The notes under the pieces are model-generated. The model was not told the DNA's origin. It searched no databases and worked only from the letters and a program-made list of their open reading frames with translations. From the NCBI GenBank assembly GCA_024762745.1, contig JANTGV010000022.1, positions 1 through 9,731 of the forward strand: 9,731 bases of DNA, read 5' to 3'. Of this stretch, positions 1 through 7,451 are shown piece by piece; position 1 is the first letter of the stretch, and the number at the start of each line of letters is the position of its first letter. Made by a program: the position numbers and the translations under genes. This DNA comes from Sulfurimonas sp. (GTDB lineage Bacteria > Campylobacterota > Campylobacteria > Campylobacterales > Sulfurimonadaceae).

Positions 1-160
1 GGGCTGACAGACTCGCAGATATTAATATGAGGTATTTCGTTAACACTCCTATAAAATGACGTTATATGAGTTTAACTTCTGATTTAGCATCGTTATACCG
101 GTACTTTTCATATCCTCTCATAATTATTTTCTATATAAATTAATCTATTTATCTTTACCG

Positions 161-173
161 TGTACAATATATT
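161..173 (+). promoter_or_regulatory. Candidate -10 region upstream of the prodomain-like lipoprotein gene
   Basis: TACAAT at 163-168 differs from the TATAAT consensus at one position and lies about 30 bases before the ATG at 198, leaving a short leader. Upstream DNA is AT-rich with no clear -35 box, which is usual for sigma-70 promoters of Campylobacterota. In AT-rich DNA such a hexamer arises easily by chance. The rest of 1-197 shows no gene or terminator that I can support. Confidence 0.3.
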
Positions 174-186
174 AATAATTATTTTT

Positions 187-191
187 AAAGG
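187..191 (+). promoter_or_regulatory. Ribosome binding site that fixes the start at 198
   Basis: AAAGG at 187-191 sits six bases before the ATG at 198, a good Shine-Dalgarno distance. The in-frame TTG at 192 directly abuts this motif and therefore could not use it, so the coding region starts at 198. Confidence 0.7.
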
Positions 192-197
192 TTGAAA

Positions 198-587
198 ATG
201 AAAATAGAATTATTACTGCTCTTAGCCAGCTTATCTATTACCGCGTGTGCAAGTGCGAACGACTTCTATTATGAATACGGGAAGAAAGTTCAACTGACCA
301 AACTCAAAGAGCAGAGGTCAAACACTCAAGTCACCTACTATCAGACCCAAAATGGGCATAAAGTAGGGGTAAAAGATGAAATAATTGTCCAGTGCCAAGA
401 GAATACAAACTGCCTCGACACACTAACAGACTACTCTCTTACAAATATTAGCAAACTCTCTGATGAGATGTATCTGATTAAACTAAACGATAAAAGCAAA
501 CTCTTTAAACTCTCTCAAAAGCTTCACAATGAAGAGAGTATCAAGTTCGCTCATCCAAACTTTCTAAAAGAAAAGAAAAAGAGATAG
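198..587 (+). CDS. Stand-alone S8-protease prodomain-like lipoprotein
   Basis: Predicted 129-residue exported protein. Residues 1-16 form a signal peptide ending in the lipobox I-T-A followed by Cys17, so lipidation at Cys17 is likely; a signal peptidase I site after Ala20 (A-S-A) is an alternative. Residues about 57-122 look like the prodomain of bacterial subtilisin-type proteases: a strand with DEIIV, a segment with YLIKL, a helix, and the end motif KFAHPNF, comparable to the E/H-P-N ending of such propeptides. Established role of these prodomains is to chaperone folding of the catalytic domain and then inhibit it until removed. Here the domain is its own gene, three bases before a matching S8 protease and in the same reading frame. 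Cys66 and Cys72 could form a disulphide. The C-terminus is very basic (KEKKKR). The assignment rests on pattern recognition plus context; a plain lipoprotein of unknown role is the alternative. Confidence 0.7.
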   Translation: MKIELLLLLASLSITACASANDFYYEYGKKVQLTKLKEQRSNTQVTYYQTQNGHKVGVKDEIIVQCQENTNCLDTLTDYSLTNISKLSDEMYLIKLNDKSKLFKLSQKLHNEESIKFAHPNFLKEKKKR

Positions 588-590
588 AAG

Positions 591-1688
591 ATGAAAACAA
601 GAGAGTTATTTTACATATGTTTGAGCAGCCTGATTCTTAGTGGTTGTGGTGGTTCATCTAACAATTCAAACTCTACTTCTTCCCCTGAGCCCTATTTTCA
701 GTACGCATGGCATCTTAATTCTAAAGATACAACCTTAAATGCTAAGGGTTTTAACGTTGATTCAGAGGCCGATATCAGTATTGCCGATGCTTGGAGTATT
801 ACTAAAGGCTCAGGTGTAAAAGTAGCCGTTATTGATGATGCCTTTGACGTAGAACATGAAGATTTAAAAGCCAATATTGCAGTAACCTATAATGTCGATG
901 AAAACTCGGATGATGTGACAAACAAATACCCTGCTTCACACGAGTACGGTACTTCTCATGGTAATACCTGTGCAGGATTCATTGTTGCACCAGAAAATAA
1001 CAAAGGAAGTGTTGGTGTAGCACCGGAAAGTAAGCTCATTGCCATTAAGCTTCTCAGTATTAGTGACGCAGATACCATTAAAGCCTTTGAGTATGCCAAA
1101 CAACAAAACGCCAAAGTAATCAGTTGTAGTTGGGGAACAGAAAACATGTCCCAAGCACTCAACAACGAACTTAAAACTATTTATGATGCAGGTATTACCG
1201 TGGTTTTTGCTTCTGGAAACGATGGAAAAACACTAGATGATACGAACATTAGTGATGAGTCAGAGTCTGAGTGGGTAATAGGAGTGGGAGCGAGTGCAGA
1301 GAACAACGATGTTACCTATTACTCAAACTACGGTTCAAATATTGACCTTATCGCTCCAGGAGGAGATACAAACTCCCTCGGTATACTTGGAATTGATGAC
1401 AGTGGCAGTCGTGGTAGCACATACAACCACGGACTTGTTAATGAAGACTACGCTTTTGTAAATGGGACAAGTTTTTCGACTCCTGTTGTAGCGGGCGTCA
1501 TTGCCCTTATGTACGCTGCAAATCCAAACATCACACCTAAACAGGTTCGTGATATTTTAATTGCTTCAGCAGATAAAATAGGCTCTTCATCTTCAAACTA
1601 CGTGAACGGTTTTGATACAAAACGTGCCTATGGAAAGATAAATGCAGGTAAAGCTGTCAGCCAAGCAAAAGGACTTACGTCACCTTAA
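591..1688 (+). CDS. S8 family (subtilisin/kexin-like) serine protease, lipoprotein
   Basis: A 365-residue secreted serine endopeptidase. The signal peptide ends in lipobox L-S-G followed by Cys19, predicting a lipid anchor; a Ser/Asn linker follows to about residue 32. The catalytic domain spans roughly 35-360. Triad residues are visible: Asp82 in VAVIDDAFD, His123 in TSHGNTCAG, and Ser294 in NGTSFSTP; Asn210 in FASGN is the oxyanion-hole residue. The N-terminal YAWHL and DISIADAW segments, the HGNxCAG form of the His motif and SCSWG resemble the kexin branch (S8B), but there is no room for the C-terminal P domain found in kexins. It carries no prodomain of its own: only about 15 residues separate the lipid Cys from the catalytic-domain start, and the gene just upstream supplies a prodomain-like protein. 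The ribosome site is weak (GAG/AGAAG just before the ATG), suggesting translational coupling to that gene. Substrate unknown. Confidence 0.93.
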   Translation: MKTRELFYICLSSLILSGCGGSSNNSNSTSSPEPYFQYAWHLNSKDTTLNAKGFNVDSEADISIADAWSITKGSGVKVAVIDDAFDVEHEDLKANIAVTYNVDENSDDVTNKYPASHEYGTSHGNTCAGFIVAPENNKGSVGVAPESKLIAIKLLSISDADTIKAFEYAKQQNAKVISCSWGTENMSQALNNELKTIYDAGITVVFASGNDGKTLDDTNISDESESEWVIGVGASAENNDVTYYSNYGSNIDLIAPGGDTNSLGILGIDDSGSRGSTYNHGLVNEDYAFVNGTSFSTPVVAGVIALMYAANPNITPKQVRDILIASADKIGSSSSNYVNGFDTKRAYGKINAGKAVSQAKGLTSP

Positions 1689-1709
1689 AAGAAAAAAATA
1701 AATACATTT

Positions 1710-1718
1710 TGCTATAAT
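1710..1718 (+). promoter_or_regulatory. Extended -10 promoter of gatA
   Basis: TGCTATAAT at 1710-1718 is a perfect extended -10 element (TG, one base, TATAAT). Transcription would begin near 1725, giving a leader of about 26 bases to the GTG at 1751. There is no clear -35 hexamer, only A/T-rich DNA, as is common in Campylobacterota. No terminator hairpin separates it from the protease gene, so some readthrough is possible. Confidence 0.7.
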
Positions 1719-1740
1719 GTCTGCCATAATTTATGAAGAT

Positions 1741-1744
1741 AGGA
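1741..1744 (+). promoter_or_regulatory. Ribosome binding site that fixes the GTG start of gatA
   Basis: AGGA at 1741-1744 lies six bases before GTG at 1751. It is downstream of the in-frame ATG at 1733 and so cannot serve it. That ATG would also lie only about eight bases from the predicted transcription start. Confidence 0.75.
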
Positions 1745-1750
1745 AGTTTA

Positions 1751-3088
1751 GTGATTACATTAAAAGAAGCCCTGACATTAAGCACAGAAGAATTAAACAA
1801 TTTTAAAGACGAACTCAAAGCTAAAATCGAAGCAAACCCTGAATTAAACGCATATATAGATGTTAATAGCATTGGAGATGGTGTTCCTATCGCCATCAAG
1901 GATAATATTCAAGTTAAAGGCTGGTCTGTTACATCTGGTTCAAATATATTACAGGGCTATATAGCACCATACAACGCTACAGTAATCGAAAAGATGACTG
2001 AAGCAGGACTAAGCCCATTTGGTAGAACAAATATGGATGAGTTTGCTATGGGTTCTACAACTGAGTCTAGCTTCTATGGAAAAACCCTTAATCCTCTAAA
2101 CAAAAATTGTATTCCTGGTGGTAGTTCTGGTGGCTCTGCTGCAGCTGTTGGTGCTGGACTTGCTATAGCTGCGCTTGGAAGTGATACAGGTGGTTCTATC
2201 CGTCAACCAGCTGCGTTTTGTGGTATAGTTGGTATGAAACCAACCTATGGTCGTGTTTCTCGCTATGGTTTAGGGGCTTACGCTTCATCTCTTGACCAAA
2301 TAGGACCTATGACACAAAATGTTGAAGATGCAGCGATTCTCTATGACATTATTGCTGGTTCAGATAAAAAAGATTCTACAAACGCAGGAATGGATGACAA
2401 GGTTTCTCAAAACCTCAACCCAGATAGAAAACTTAAAGTTGCTGTACTTCCAAAATATTTGGAAAATGCTTCTAGTGATATCAAAGAGGCGTATGAAAAG
2501 GCAATAGAAGCACTTAAAGCGCAGGGACACACTATTGTTGAAAAAGAGATGATGGATGCGAAATTTGACATCTCAGCTTATTACATCACTGCAACTGCAG
2601 AAGCTACAACAAACTTGGCAAGATATGATGGTATCCGTTATGGAAACCGTGTTGAGGGGAAAAACTTAGAAGAGACTTTCATTAAAACACGTAGTGAGGG
2701 TTTTGGGGATGAAGTAAAACGCCGTATTATGCTTGGAAACTTTGTACTCTCAAGTGGATACTATGAAGCTTATTATGTCAAGGCACAAAAAACACGTCAT
2801 ATTATCAAAGATGAGTACGCTAAAATATTTGAAGATGTAGATTTAATCCTATCACCAGTTGCTCCAAGTGTTGCTCCAAAGTTTGGAGAGCTTGCTTCTC
2901 CTATGGAGATGTATCTTAGTGATATCTATACTATCAGTGTAAATCTTGCAGGGCTTCCCGGTCTCTCTCTTCCAATCATGAAAAATGCTGAAGGTATGCC
3001 AGTTGGACTTCAACTCATTGCAAAAGCTTACGATGAACAGACTCTTTTTGACGGTTCACTTAGTTTAGAAAGAGAGATAAACTACTAG
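1751..3088 (+). CDS. gatA: Asp-tRNA(Asn)/Glu-tRNA(Gln) amidotransferase subunit A
   Basis: The 445-residue amidase subunit of GatCAB. It releases ammonia from glutamine (or asparagine), which passes to GatB to convert Glu-tRNA(Gln) and Asp-tRNA(Asn) to Gln-tRNA and Asn-tRNA in the cytoplasm. The amidase-signature triad is visible: Lys50 in PIAIKDN, the cis-Ser Ser125 in GGSSGGS, and nucleophile Ser149 in DTGGSIRQP; the Lys-to-Ser spacings of 75 and 24 residues equal those of Staphylococcus aureus GatA. The GTG start gives an N-terminus MITLKEAL, the form I expect in the family; the in-frame ATG at 1733 adds six residues and has no usable ribosome site. Length is slightly short but normal for Campylobacterota. 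gatB and gatC are not in the window, consistent with dispersed gat genes in this group. It has its own promoter and is followed by a 133-base gap before guaB. Confidence 0.97.
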   Translation: MITLKEALTLSTEELNNFKDELKAKIEANPELNAYIDVNSIGDGVPIAIKDNIQVKGWSVTSGSNILQGYIAPYNATVIEKMTEAGLSPFGRTNMDEFAMGSTTESSFYGKTLNPLNKNCIPGGSSGGSAAAVGAGLAIAALGSDTGGSIRQPAAFCGIVGMKPTYGRVSRYGLGAYASSLDQIGPMTQNVEDAAILYDIIAGSDKKDSTNAGMDDKVSQNLNPDRKLKVAVLPKYLENASSDIKEAYEKAIEALKAQGHTIVEKEMMDAKFDISAYYITATAEATTNLARYDGIRYGNRVEGKNLEETFIKTRSEGFGDEVKRRIMLGNFVLSSGYYEAYYVKAQKTRHIIKDEYAKIFEDVDLILSPVAPSVAPKFGELASPMEMYLSDIYTISVNLAGLPGLSLPIMKNAEGMPVGLQLIAKAYDEQTLFDGSLSLEREINY

Positions 3089-3140
3089 GCTTTCTATAAA
3101 CTATACTCTTTTTTAAAAGAAACTTCTAGCAATCTTTTAC

Positions 3141-3186
3141 CTCTTTTTAACCACAAAATGGATACAATCCAAAAATTTAAAAAGAG
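3141..3186 (+). promoter_or_regulatory. Candidate guaB promoter inside a 10-bp inverted repeat
   Basis: In the 133-base gatA-guaB gap, TACAAT at 3163-3168 is a plausible -10, giving a leader of roughly 47 bases. It lies between two perfect inverted arms, CTCTTTTTAA at 3141-3150 and TTAAAAAGAG at 3177-3186, separated by 26 bases. The arms are low-complexity A/T runs, and a near copy of the left arm occurs at 3106-3116, so chance is a real possibility. No terminator for gatA is evident. Confidence 0.35.
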
Positions 3187-3194
3187 AGATATAG

Positions 3195-4667
<1,473 letters not shown>

Positions 4668-4678
4668 GTAAAAATGCT

Positions 4679-5170
4679 ATGAATGAAGTACGGTATGCTG
4701 GGTTTTGGATTCGATTTCTTGCTTCATTTTTAGACACTCTCTTTCTCGCACTACCAGTTGCAATAGTCATCTACTTCTTAAGTGATGGCAATTGGTTTGA
4801 TTTTTCACAATATCAACAAAATATTAAAATGGCAATGAGTGGAAATGTTCATGCTCTTAATAATCTTCCTCAAACAGATAAAACATGGGAAGTAATAAAC
4901 TTAATAGTAACAATCACAGTAACGATGGTTTTTTGGAGAAAGTTTAGAGGTGCCACACCTGGTAAAAAGTTTGTTCAAATTAAGATTGTAGATGCTGAAA
5001 CATTTGAAGATATCAATACCAAACAGGCTATAACACGTTCATTTGGATATATAGTTTCTACACTTGCGTTTCTTATAGGTTTTTTAATGGTTGCTTTTAG
5101 AAAAGATAAACGTGGACTACATGACCTGCTAGCAGGTACAGTAGTTATATATGAAGAGCTTGAAAACTAA
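4679..5170 (+). CDS. RDD family membrane protein
   Basis: A 163-residue inner-membrane protein of the RDD family, named for conserved Arg and two Asp. Visible here are Arg12 and Asp19 in FWIRFLASFLD and Asp149 in RGLHDLLAGTVV near the C-terminus, together with TPGK at 93-96. About three hydrophobic segments can be seen (roughly 12-34, 72-86 and 122-140), with a polar loop at 36-70. Function is unknown for most of the family; some members are implicated in ion transport. The ribosome site is weak and the gene starts 11 bases after guaB, so translation probably depends on readthrough from that message. Its stop codon overlaps the stop of the oppositely oriented TtcA-like gene by four bases. Confidence 0.9.
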   Translation: MNEVRYAGFWIRFLASFLDTLFLALPVAIVIYFLSDGNWFDFSQYQQNIKMAMSGNVHALNNLPQTDKTWEVINLIVTITVTMVFWRKFRGATPGKKFVQIKIVDAETFEDINTKQAITRSFGYIVSTLAFLIGFLMVAFRKDKRGLHDLLAGTVVIYEELEN

Positions 5171-5922
5171 TCTTCAACCATAAAAAAACTATCTACAGAT
5201 ATGTTTTTAAACGCTGCGTTTAAGCTTGTAAAAAGGTCAGGAAACTCTTTTTCCATCTTAGCTAACATCACCTTCGTATTTGCTCTTGCATGAGGCATCT
5301 TAACATCAAAACGCATAGCAGGGCACGCTTCATCACCAATCGCTTGAATCTCATTATCTTGTACAAATGCGGATAGCTGACGCTCTCTCATCTGAATAAG
5401 TGGACGAATAACAACTAAACCATTCTCAGCAGTATATTTTGGTGCTAAAGAGCGCATCTGTCCATTGTAGATAAAGTTCATAAAAAAACTCTCAGCCGCA
5501 TCATCCATATGATGACCAAGTGCAACTTTATTACAACCATGTTCTTTTGCAACACTGTAGAGGTAACCTCTTCTCATACGAGAGAAAAAACTACAAAAAG
5601 AGGAGTTTTTACGTATCTTATCTTTAGCTAACTCATATGTTTTTGTGTCATGAATTATATGAGGAATATCATAAGCTTTGCAGTGGGCAGACAGTGCATC
5701 AAAGTTCTCTCCCATCCCATACCCAACTGTTACAGCTATAAACTCGAACTTAAAGGGAGCACGACGCTGCTGCTCTTTCATAGCATGAATCATGGTAAGT
5801 GAATCTTTTCCACCACTTAGACCGACAAGAATCTTATCACCCTCTTCTATAAGTGTAAACTCAGCATTAGTTTTACCAAGCTTAGACATAATTTTTTTAG
5901 ATGGAACAATATTTTTAGACAT
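5167..5922 (-). CDS. ttcA: TtcA-like PP-loop tRNA thiolation ATPase
   Basis: A 251-residue cytoplasmic adenine-nucleotide alpha-hydrolase of the TtcA/TtuA type. The PP-loop SGGKDS is at 36-41 and GHHMDD at 136-141; the RMRRGYLY region (116-123) and IRPL (172-175) match TtcA. E. coli TtcA makes 2-thiocytidine at tRNA position 32 using a [4Fe-4S] cluster held by three Cys (a CxxC pair plus one further Cys). Here the pair reads Cys110-Ser-Phe-Phe113, so the second Cys is replaced by Phe (codon TTC at 5586-5584), while Cys200 in DEACPAM corresponds to the third. It may therefore bind a cluster differently, or be a paralogue with another substrate, so the symbol is tentative. No strong ribosome site precedes the ATG. 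The start is accepted because family members begin about 20 residues before the TNAEF segment. It is the last gene of the leftward operon, 71 bases after mtnN. Confidence 0.8.
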   Translation of the reverse strand: MSKNIVPSKKIMSKLGKTNAEFTLIEEGDKILVGLSGGKDSLTMIHAMKEQQRRAPFKFEFIAVTVGYGMGENFDALSAHCKAYDIPHIIHDTKTYELAKDKIRKNSSFCSFFSRMRRGYLYSVAKEHGCNKVALGHHMDDAAESFFMNFIYNGQMRSLAPKYTAENGLVVIRPLIQMRERQLSAFVQDNEIQAIGDEACPAMRFDVKMPHARANTKVMLAKMEKEFPDLFTSLNAAFKNISVDSFFMVED

Positions 5923-5929
5923 AAGTACG

Positions 5930-5974
5930 GTTCACTGTACGTGAGCTTGACGCTGAGTCAAACCCAGTGTTAAC
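5930..5974 (-). other. Nested inverted repeats in the mtnN-ttcA gap
   Basis: The 71-base gap 5923-5993 contains an inner hairpin, TTGAC 5947-5951 with GTCAA 5957-5961 (five-base loop). It lies inside outer arms CACTG 5933-5937 and CAGTG 5965-5969, which extend by GTT 5930-5932 with AAC 5972-5974 if two bases bulge. There is no T-run, so it is not a standard terminator. It could be an RNA processing or stability element in the polycistronic message. The short arms keep confidence low. Confidence 0.35.
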
Positions 5975-5993
5975 GTAGTAAAATGGACTTTGT

Positions 5994-6725
5994 TCATTTT
6001 GCGTTAGCATCTATGACCTTATCTACCATCTTCATAACAAATTGAGCTGACTCAACAGCACTTGTCTCTAAGAACTCATCAAAAGAGAAACTTGCATCCA
6101 TATCAGCTGCATCGCTTATAGCACGCAAGATAAAGAACGGTACATTTAAAGCATCACAAACGACTGCTACAGAAGCACCTTCCATCTCTAAGGCATCAGC
6201 ATTAAAAGTCTTACCAATCCAGTTTTTACGATCTTCATTTGCAACAAATTGATCACCTGTTGCAATGATACCTTCTTGAACTTCTTTGCCCATTTCATCA
6301 GCAACTTCTTTGCTTAAAGCTAACATCGCTCTATCTGCTTCAACAAAAACAGAACCCTCTGGAACATATCCGAATGGATGTCCAAATGCAGTTATATCTA
6401 AATCGTGTTGAGAAAGTTTTGTTGCAACGATTAAATCACCAACTTTTAACGTTTGTGATATTGCACCGGCAACGCCAGAAAAAAGAAGCTTCTTAGCACC
6501 AAAGTGCTCTATCAAAGTAGTAGCAGTCAAGGAAGAAAACACTTTGCCTATTTTAGAGTATGCAATCACCAGTTCAACACCTTTATAAGATGCTTCATAA
6601 TATCTGTTTCCTGCATATTCTGTTGTTTTATACTCTCCAATTTTCTCAAGTATTGGAGCTATCTCTTCTGGCATTGCACCCATAATCGCTATTTTTACCC
6701 CAAGGGCACTTGTTTCACTGTGCAT
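5994..6725 (-). CDS. mtnN: 5'-methylthioadenosine/S-adenosylhomocysteine nucleosidase, probable aminofutalosine nucleosidase
   Basis: A 243-residue cytoplasmic hydrolase cleaving the glycosidic bond of MTA, S-adenosylhomocysteine and 5'-deoxyadenosine. In Helicobacter and Campylobacter the same enzyme (MqnB) also hydrolyses 6-amino-6-deoxyfutalosine in the futalosine route to menaquinone; that role is inferred here from lineage. Catalytic residues aligned with E. coli Glu12, Glu174 and Asp197 are Glu21 in GAMPEE, Glu182 in LEMEGAS and Asp205 in RAISDAAD. The protein begins nine residues before the usual VKIAIMG start. No alternative start codon exists there (the Val is GTA), and AGGGA at 6735-6731 lies five bases before the ATG, so the extension looks real. 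It starts eight bases after the carbon-nitrogen hydrolase gene, whose stop overlaps the ribosome site, indicating tight coupling. Confidence 0.96.
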   Translation of the reverse strand: MHSETSALGVKIAIMGAMPEEIAPILEKIGEYKTTEYAGNRYYEASYKGVELVIAYSKIGKVFSSLTATTLIEHFGAKKLLFSGVAGAISQTLKVGDLIVATKLSQHDLDITAFGHPFGYVPEGSVFVEADRAMLALSKEVADEMGKEVQEGIIATGDQFVANEDRKNWIGKTFNADALEMEGASVAVVCDALNVPFFILRAISDAADMDASFSFDEFLETSAVESAQFVMKMVDKVIDANAK

Positions 6726-6733
6726 TTTAATCC

Positions 6734-7450
6734 CTATATTTCTACTGTATCTACTAATTCTTTGTAGTTTGGAAGCTGATGAATCATATCTGCATTTTCA
6801 TCTAAGACACAACTTCCACCCCAGAAACCTAATCCATCTTCAAATCCTACTCGGTTTACAAACACTACTTTGGCACTACACTCTTTAGCAACTGTTTGAA
6901 TAATCTCATACCACTGTTTCTGTATCTCTAGACCATCATCAAAAAATCCTCGAGCTGGAGAAGCAACTAGAGCTATAATTAAATCAGGATTCTCTTCTAT
7001 CAGATCATGATGAACACTCTTGTGCCATAAATCTTCACAAACCAACATTGAAATTTTTTTATTTTCAACGTTAAAACTCTCAAAAACATCACCCGCATTA
7101 AAGTAACGAGCCTCTTCAAACATTCCATAATTTGGAAGATGTACTTTATTGTGTTGACTAAATACTTTGCCTTTAGAAAAGTAGAGCGCTGCGTTTCTAA
7201 AGATATCTCCATCTCTTATAGCAGCTCCAACAACAATATCAACACTCTTACTAAGTTCTTGTAACTCTTTAAGCTCACCAAGATCCCAAGCATCTTCATA
7301 AAGTTTATCTTGTAAAAGATAACCATTCAAAGAGAGTTCCGGAAAAACTATTAAGTCGCTATCTCTCTTTTTACTATTAATAATATCAACTATTACACCT
7401 AAGTTTGAACGGTTAAGTTTAGGTGAGGTTTGAGCCAGTGTTACTCTCAT
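6734..7450 (-). CDS. Carbon-nitrogen hydrolase (nitrilase superfamily), NAD-synthetase glutaminase-like
   Basis: A 238-residue cytoplasmic hydrolase with the nitrilase-superfamily Glu-Lys-Cys triad: Glu38 in VFPELSLNGY, Lys102 in HNKVHLPNYGMF and Cys138 in LVCEDLWH. The motifs LPNYGMFEEARYF, CEDLW, ASPARG and VNRVGFEDGLGFWGGS resemble the glutaminase domain of glutamine-dependent NAD synthetases more than aliphatic nitrilases or omega-amidase. No synthetase domain follows; the chain ends where the glutaminase domain would. The substrate cannot be named from sequence; a free-standing amidase and a glutaminase partner for a separate NadE are both possible. It starts one base after the fabD stop and has no clear ribosome site, so it probably relies on coupling with fabD. 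As I recall, this gene is absent from the corresponding C. jejuni cluster. Confidence 0.88.
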   Translation of the reverse strand: MRVTLAQTSPKLNRSNLGVIVDIINSKKRDSDLIVFPELSLNGYLLQDKLYEDAWDLGELKELQELSKSVDIVVGAAIRDGDIFRNAALYFSKGKVFSQHNKVHLPNYGMFEEARYFNAGDVFESFNVENKKISMLVCEDLWHKSVHHDLIEENPDLIIALVASPARGFFDDGLEIQKQWYEIIQTVAKECSAKVVFVNRVGFEDGLGFWGGSCVLDENADMIHQLPNYKELVDTVEI

Positions 7451-7451
7451 A

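Noticed and set aside
1..46. Leftward frame from GTG 46 encoding a hydrophobic, signal-peptide-like start (VLTKYLILISASLSA) near AGGAG
   Set aside because: The AGGAG motif overlaps the GTG rather than sitting 5-9 bases before it, and only 15 codons are visible before the edge. More sequence to the left would decide it.
3..59. Open rightward frame from the window edge to a TGA (18 codons), possibly the end of an upstream gene
   Set aside because: Too short to recognise, and no terminator follows; chance is sufficient explanation.
25..122. Two direct copies of ATATGAG (25-31, 64-70) and an inverted CTCATA (117-122) upstream of the protease pair, as an operator
   Set aside because: Short, A/T-rich and irregularly spaced; no independent support.
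192..197. TTG at 192 as start of the prodomain-like lipoprotein
   Set aside because: It abuts the AAAGG ribosome site; ATG 198 has correct spacing and a better signal peptide.
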